Shown in pieces: positions 5,223-8,037 of a stretch of DNA of 8,037 nucleotides (positions are counted from its first letter, which is position 1; the number at the start of each line of letters is the position of its first letter). This stretch comes from an uncultured Bacteroidota bacterium (lineage in GTDB: Bacteria > Bacteroidota > Bacteroidia > Chitinophagales > Chitinophagaceae), in NCBI GenBank assembly GCA_946887345.1, contig CAMPKR010000107.1, positions 1-8,037 of the forward strand, written 5' to 3'. Under the pieces are notes generated by a model. It saw only the letters and a program-made list of their open reading frames with translations. It did no database searches and was not told where the DNA came from. Both the position numbers and the translations under genes were made by a program.

Positions 5223-5271
5223 AAAGCAAAAGTCAGAAAGCTTTTTCTTTTTGCTTTTTGACTTTTGCTTT
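5223..5271 (-). terminator. Long A/T-rich hairpin between rpoA and rplQ, terminator-like
   Basis: The arms 5223-5241 and 5253-5271 pair over 19 positions: 13 perfect (AAAGCAAAAGTCA/TGACTTTTGCTTT), one that is not a Watson-Crick pair, then five more (AAAGC/GCTTT), with an 11-nt loop. On the minus strand the hairpin starts 5 bp after the rpoA stop and is followed by a T-rich run (TTTTACTTTTTATTTTTAAT). This looks like an internal attenuator or partial terminator, or an RNA-processing or end-protecting structure that would set the rplQ level relative to rpoA. Confidence 0.6.
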
Positions 5272-5276
5272 AAATA

Positions 5277-6272
5277 TTAATCTTCGCTCCTGTGAAGGCG
5301 GCTGATGTCCATACCAAAGTGCAGGCCACGCTCACCAAGAACTTGTTCGATTTCAGAAAGTGACTTCTGACCGAAGTTGCGGAACTTCATCAGCTCTTCC
5401 TGTGTGTATTGTACCAGTTCACTCAGAGAGTTGATCTTAGCAGCTTTCAGGCAGTTGAACGCACGTACTGAAAGTTCAAGATCTTCCAGCGGAGTGTTCA
5501 GTGTCTTACGCAGTTGCAGTGTTTCTTCGTCCACTACCGATTCTTTCTCTTCACGCTTGGTATCCAGCGATATGTTCTCATCAGTGATGATCATCAGGTG
5601 CTGTATCAATATGCGTGAAGCTTCTTTCACCGCTTCTTCCGGATGGATGGTACCATCTGTCGCAACTTCCATTATCAGCTTTTCGAAGTCAGTGCGTTGT
5701 TCCACACGTGTATTTTCGATGCTGTATTTTACATTCTTTATCGGAGTGTAGATTGAGTCGATTGCTATAATACCAAGAGGAGCTTCCTTCGGACGGTTCT
5801 CTTCAGCTGGCACATACCCACGGCCCTTGCCTATCCACAGTTCTATCTGGAAGTTGGTACCCGGCTGCATGTTGCAGATGATGAGCTCAGGGTTCATTAC
5901 CTGGAAGCCAGGCAATGCATCGCCTATCATACCGGCAGTGAATGTTTCCTGGCCTTTAATGTTGAGTTCTATTTTCTCAGCATTGCCATCGCCTTCACCT
6001 TCTTTCTTTATACGCACTTGCTTCAGGTTCAGGATGATCTCTGTTACATCTTCCAGCACACCTTTAATTGTAGCAAACTCATGGTCTGCACCAGGTATCC
6101 TGATAGCTGTCAGAGCATACCCTTCCAGTGAAGAAAGCAGTACACGGCGCAGTGCGTTACCAATAGTAACACCATAACCGGGCTCTAGCGGACGGAATTC
6201 GAACTGGGCTTCAAAATCATTAGCTTTCTGAAGAACGATCTTATCCGGCTTTTGGAAATTCAATATTGCCAT
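5277..6272 (-). CDS. rpoA: DNA-directed RNA polymerase subunit alpha (331 aa)
   Basis: Complete alpha subunit; the dimer scaffolds assembly of beta and beta' and its C-terminal domain contacts promoter UP elements and activators. The N-terminal domain (about 1-230) shows the family blocks FEFRPLEPGYGVTIGNALRR and VLLSSLEGYALTAIRIPG, then YVPAEENR and EVATDGTIHPEEAVKEAS. A linker rich in Glu/Lys follows. The C-terminal domain (about 255-320) contains LELSVRAFNCLKAAKINSL and FGQKSLSEIEQVLGERGLHF, with the Arg, Asn-Cys and Lys-Ser positions that bind DNA in E. coli conserved. The end MDISRLHRSED is slightly longer than in E. coli. It lies between rpsD and rplQ as in nearly all bacteria, 145 bp after rpsD. 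Confidence 0.98.
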   Translation of the reverse strand: MAILNFQKPDKIVLQKANDFEAQFEFRPLEPGYGVTIGNALRRVLLSSLEGYALTAIRIPGADHEFATIKGVLEDVTEIILNLKQVRIKKEGEGDGNAEKIELNIKGQETFTAGMIGDALPGFQVMNPELIICNMQPGTNFQIELWIGKGRGYVPAEENRPKEAPLGIIAIDSIYTPIKNVKYSIENTRVEQRTDFEKLIMEVATDGTIHPEEAVKEASRILIQHLMIITDENISLDTKREEKESVVDEETLQLRKTLNTPLEDLELSVRAFNCLKAAKINSLSELVQYTQEELMKFRNFGQKSLSEIEQVLGERGLHFGMDISRLHRSED

Positions 6273-6332
6273 ATTGAGTGATATTATTTACGTTTTTTTT
6301 GAAATTTTACTAACCGTTCTCACCCGTTTCGC

Positions 6333-6347
6333 ACAGGCAGAGCCTGT
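6333..6347. other. Short hairpin in the rpoA leader region
   Basis: ACAGGC (6333-6338) and GCCTGT (6342-6347) form six pairs around AGA. It lies about 60 bp before the rpoA start within the 145-bp rpsD-rpoA spacer. No function is evident; it is noted because the spacer also holds a stronger hairpin. Confidence 0.35.
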
Positions 6348-6381
6348 AAATATAAGGGAAACCAGCCATTTTAAAAACTTG

Positions 6382-6412
6382 TTAAGCCTTCCACTCATCG
6401 CGGAAGGCTTAA
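6382..6412 (-). terminator. Strong hairpin between rpsD and rpoA
   Basis: A perfect 11-bp stem, TTAAGCCTTCC (6382-6392) and GGAAGGCTTAA (6402-6412), with a 9-nt loop, begins 5 bp after the rpsD stop on the minus strand. The sequence beyond it is ACAAGTTTTTAAAAT, a short displaced T-run, so it may terminate partially. An RNA-processing or stability element is equally possible, since rpoA must still be expressed. Confidence 0.55.
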
Positions 6413-6417
6413 TATTA

Positions 6418-7023
6418 TTACTTAGAGTACAGTTCGACGATCAGCTGCTCCTTGATGTTCTCAGGAACGCTATCGCGTTCAGGATGAGCTATATATGTAC
6501 CTTTCATGTCTTTTTCGCTCCAGTCCATCCAGTTGATCTTCGGGTTCTTACCGCGAATGTTACCGGTGATCAGGTTGTTAGCCCTGCTCTTTTCCTTCAG
6601 TTCTATCACATCACCCGGCTTCATGCTGTATGAAGGGATATTAACGATATGACCGTTAACCATAATGTGCTTATGCGATACCAGCTGACGTGCTGCAGGA
6701 CGCGTAGGTGCAATACCCAGGCGGTAAACTGCATTGTCCAGGCGTGCTTCAAGCAATTTGATAAGGTTCTCACCAGTCGCACCCTTCAGGCGGGCAGCTT
6801 CAAAGTAAGTGTTACGGAATTGCTTCTCAAGTACCATGTAAGTGTACTTCGCCTTTTGCTTCTCCTTCAGCTGTATAGCGTACTCAGATGCGCTCTTGCG
6901 CTTCTTTGAGTTACCATGCATACCGGGAGGGTTGCTGTTCTTCCCGAGGTTCTTTCCTGAACCCAGGATTGGTTCGCCGAAAATACGGCAGATTCTGTTT
7001 TTGGGGCCTGTATAACGTGCCAT
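6418..7023 (-). CDS. rpsD: 30S ribosomal protein S4 (uS4)
   Basis: S4 binds 16S rRNA early in small-subunit assembly. The 201-residue length is normal. The N-terminal part (MARYTGPKNRICRIFGEPIL, NPPGMHGNSKKRKSASEYA) keeps the family layout but has a single cysteine, so it is the type without the four-cysteine zinc knuckle. The S4 RNA-binding domain covers about 93-155 (LEARLDNAVYRLGIAPTRPA, ARQLVSHKHIMVNGHIVNIP, SYSMKPGDVIELKEKS). It lies between rpsK and rpoA, as in other Bacteroidota. S4 is the autoregulator of alpha-type operons in E. coli and of its own gene in Bacillus, which makes the inverted repeat just before this start of interest. Confidence 0.97.
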   Translation of the reverse strand: MARYTGPKNRICRIFGEPILGSGKNLGKNSNPPGMHGNSKKRKSASEYAIQLKEKQKAKYTYMVLEKQFRNTYFEAARLKGATGENLIKLLEARLDNAVYRLGIAPTRPAARQLVSHKHIMVNGHIVNIPSYSMKPGDVIELKEKSRANNLITGNIRGKNPKINWMDWSEKDMKGTYIAHPERDSVPENIKEQLIVELYSK

Positions 7024-7025
7024 GT

Positions 7026-7066
7026 CGATCTTTGTGTTTTTACCGCTTCGTCTCGTTTAAAGATCG
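7026..7066 (-). promoter_or_regulatory. Inverted repeat abutting the rpsD start codon
   Basis: CGATCTTT (7026-7033) and AAAGATCG (7059-7066) are perfect inverted copies 25 bases apart. On the minus strand the structure ends two bases before the rpsD ATG (7023-7021), so pairing would bury the translation start. This is a natural place for S4 to control its own synthesis. The match to any known S4 target structure has not been established. Confidence 0.45.
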
Positions 7067-7118
7067 TGAACTCTGATCCGGAGCAGCTATGTTTAAAAAA
7101 TAAATTACAATTTAAGCA

Positions 7119-7144
7119 CCTCCCCTTCAGTGAGGCCGGGAGGG
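7119..7144. other. G/C-rich imperfect hairpin after rpsK
   Basis: On the plus strand CCTCCC near 7121-7126 faces GGGAGG near 7138-7143 just after the rpsK stop, with GAGGCC in the loop. The pairing is short and the loop long. It resembles the C-rich phrase in the rpsM-rpsK spacer (CCCCTCCCCG near 7611), so both could be decayed copies of one intergenic repeat. This is uncertain. Confidence 0.3.
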
Positions 7145-7546
7145 TTACACCCTGCGCTTCTTCGGAGGACGGCAACCGTTGTGAGGCAGCGGAGTGATAT
7201 CCTTGATAGATACTACTTCAATGCCGCTATTGTTCAGGGAACGGATAGCACCTTCACGGCCCGAACCCGGTCCTTTCACGTATACGTCCACTTTCTTCAG
7301 GCCTGCATCCAGTGCTACTTTAGCACAGTCAGCAGCTGCCATCTGTGCAGCGTACGGAGTGTTTTTCTTTGAACCACGGAAACCCATTTTACCGGCAGAA
7401 GACCACGAGATAACCTGGCCGTTCTTGTTGGTAAGGCTGATAATGATGTTGTTGAATGTCGCACTGATGTGAGCATCTCCGTGCGGATCCACTTTTACGA
7501 CGCGTTTCTTTGCAACGGTCTTTGCAGAAGATTGTCCTTTTGCCAT
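7145..7546 (-). CDS. rpsK: 30S ribosomal protein S11 (uS11)
   Basis: S11 lies on the platform of the small subunit near the mRNA exit and the E site. The 133-residue protein shows [80 protein letters not shown] and the ending [18 protein letters not shown], which are family hallmarks. The N-terminal extension ([15 protein letters not shown]) is Lys-rich, as usual in this phylum. It follows rpsM after 108 bp and precedes rpsD by 121 bp. Confidence 0.98.
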   Translation of the reverse strand: MAKGQSSAKTVAKKRVVKVDPHGDAHISATFNNIIISLTNKNGQVISWSSAGKMGFRGSKKNTPYAAQMAAADCAKVALDAGLKKVDVYVKGPGSGREGAIRSLNNSGIEVVSIKDITPLPHNGCRPPKKRRV

Positions 7547-7606
7547 TTTGTTTTTAAAATAAGGTAGTCAAAAAATGTTCTGATACCGGTATTTACCGAT
7601 ACCCGT

Positions 7607-7647
7607 GCCACCCCTCCCCGCTGCACCTCAGCGGATCCGGCGGTGGC
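7607..7647 (-). other. Two-tier hairpin between rpsM and rpsK
   Basis: An inner stem CCGCTG (7618-7623) with CAGCGG (7629-7634), loop CACCT, lies within an outer pair GCCACC (7607-7612) and GGTGGC (7642-7647). It begins 7 bp after the rpsM stop on the minus strand. No T-run follows, so it is not a classical terminator; it may be an RNA-processing or stability element. Confidence 0.5.
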
Positions 7648-7654
7648 CCTGTTA

Positions 7655-8035
7655 TTACTTCTTAGGTGCTTTCTTCTTACCTGCAACTGTCTTACGCTTA
7701 CCTTTACGGGTACGGCTGTTAGTACGCGTACGTTGTCCACGTAAAGGAAGTCCTTTACGATGACGCAGACCGCGATAACAAGCGATATCCATGAGGCGCT
7801 TAATGTTCATTTGCACTTCAGAACGCAACTGACCTTCTACTTTGAACTCACCGGCGATGATATTACGGATAGCAGTCTGCTCCTCATCATTCCATTCAGC
7901 AGCCTTCTTATCGTAATCGATACCGGCTTTTGAAAGAATGTACTGAGCAGTGCTAGGGCCAATACCATAGATGTAGGTAAGGGCTATCTCACCACGTTTG
8001 TTCTTCGGAAGATCAATACCAGCTATACGAGCCAT
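7655..8035 (-). CDS. rpsM: 30S ribosomal protein S13 (uS13)
   Basis: S13 is at the head of the small subunit, where it contacts the tRNA and the large subunit (bridge B1). All 126 residues are in the window, with the ATG at 8035-8033, two bases from the right edge, so its leader is not visible. Hallmarks are [38 protein letters not shown] and [20 protein letters not shown] followed by a Lys/Arg-rich end ([17 protein letters not shown]). It heads the visible part of the alpha operon; in related genomes the ribosomal-protein genes continue upstream, outside the window. Confidence 0.98.
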   Translation of the reverse strand: MARIAGIDLPKNKRGEIALTYIYGIGPSTAQYILSKAGIDYDKKAAEWNDEEQTAIRNIIAGEFKVEGQLRSEVQMNIKRLMDIACYRGLRHRKGLPLRGQRTRTNSRTRKGKRKTVAGKKKAPKK

Positions 8036-8037
8036 AT

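Noticed and set aside
1..8037. CRISPR array, tRNA, rRNA, integrase or transposase
   Set aside because: No regularly spaced repeats, RNA gene signatures or mobile-element proteins were seen on either strand.

Overview
The window looks like chromosomal DNA from a Bacteroidota bacterium, most likely of the Chitinophagaceae type. The basis is the gene order rpsM-rpsK-rpsD-rpoA-rplQ, protein families typical of that phylum (an SPFH protein followed by a small Arc-like protein, and a DUF4932-like HExxH protein), and the lack of obvious Shine-Dalgarno sequences before most starts. The genus is not determined.

Right half (about 4550-8037, minus strand): the end of the large ribosomal-protein gene block, read right to left: S13, S11, S4, RNA polymerase alpha, L17. 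All five genes are complete. The four spacers are long for such an operon (108-145 bp) and each holds at least one inverted repeat. The most striking are a 19-pair hairpin with a T-rich tail between rpoA and rplQ, and an inverted repeat ending next to the rpsD start codon. L17 has a long Ala/Pro/Glu-rich tail. A Rho-independent terminator follows rplQ.

Middle (about 2990-4545): a gap of about 220 bp holds a chain of overlapping hairpins, part of which recurs near 1776-1825. Next is a minus-strand lipoprotein gene with a glycine-zipper tail, preceded by a good sigma-54 promoter candidate. Facing it on the plus strand is an A/T-richer pair: an unrecognised, HEAT-like protein whose 3' end carries a run of 13 C, and a 32-residue acidic peptide ORF.

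Left half (1-2901): four plus-strand genes (5'-truncated SPFH protein, ribbon-helix-helix protein, four-helix membrane protein, small winged-helix protein), with a strong terminator after the second. They converge on a minus-strand gene for an exported DUF4932-like putative metallopeptidase. The convergent gap holds the first copy of the dispersed repeat.

The ribosomal genes are housekeeping. The accessory part shows no defence island, integrase, transposase, CRISPR array or biosynthetic cluster. The least explained items are the 2990-3742 gene pair, the two-copy hairpin repeat, the sigma-54 candidate and the structured spacers of the alpha operon. I do not claim an undescribed system; these are leads.
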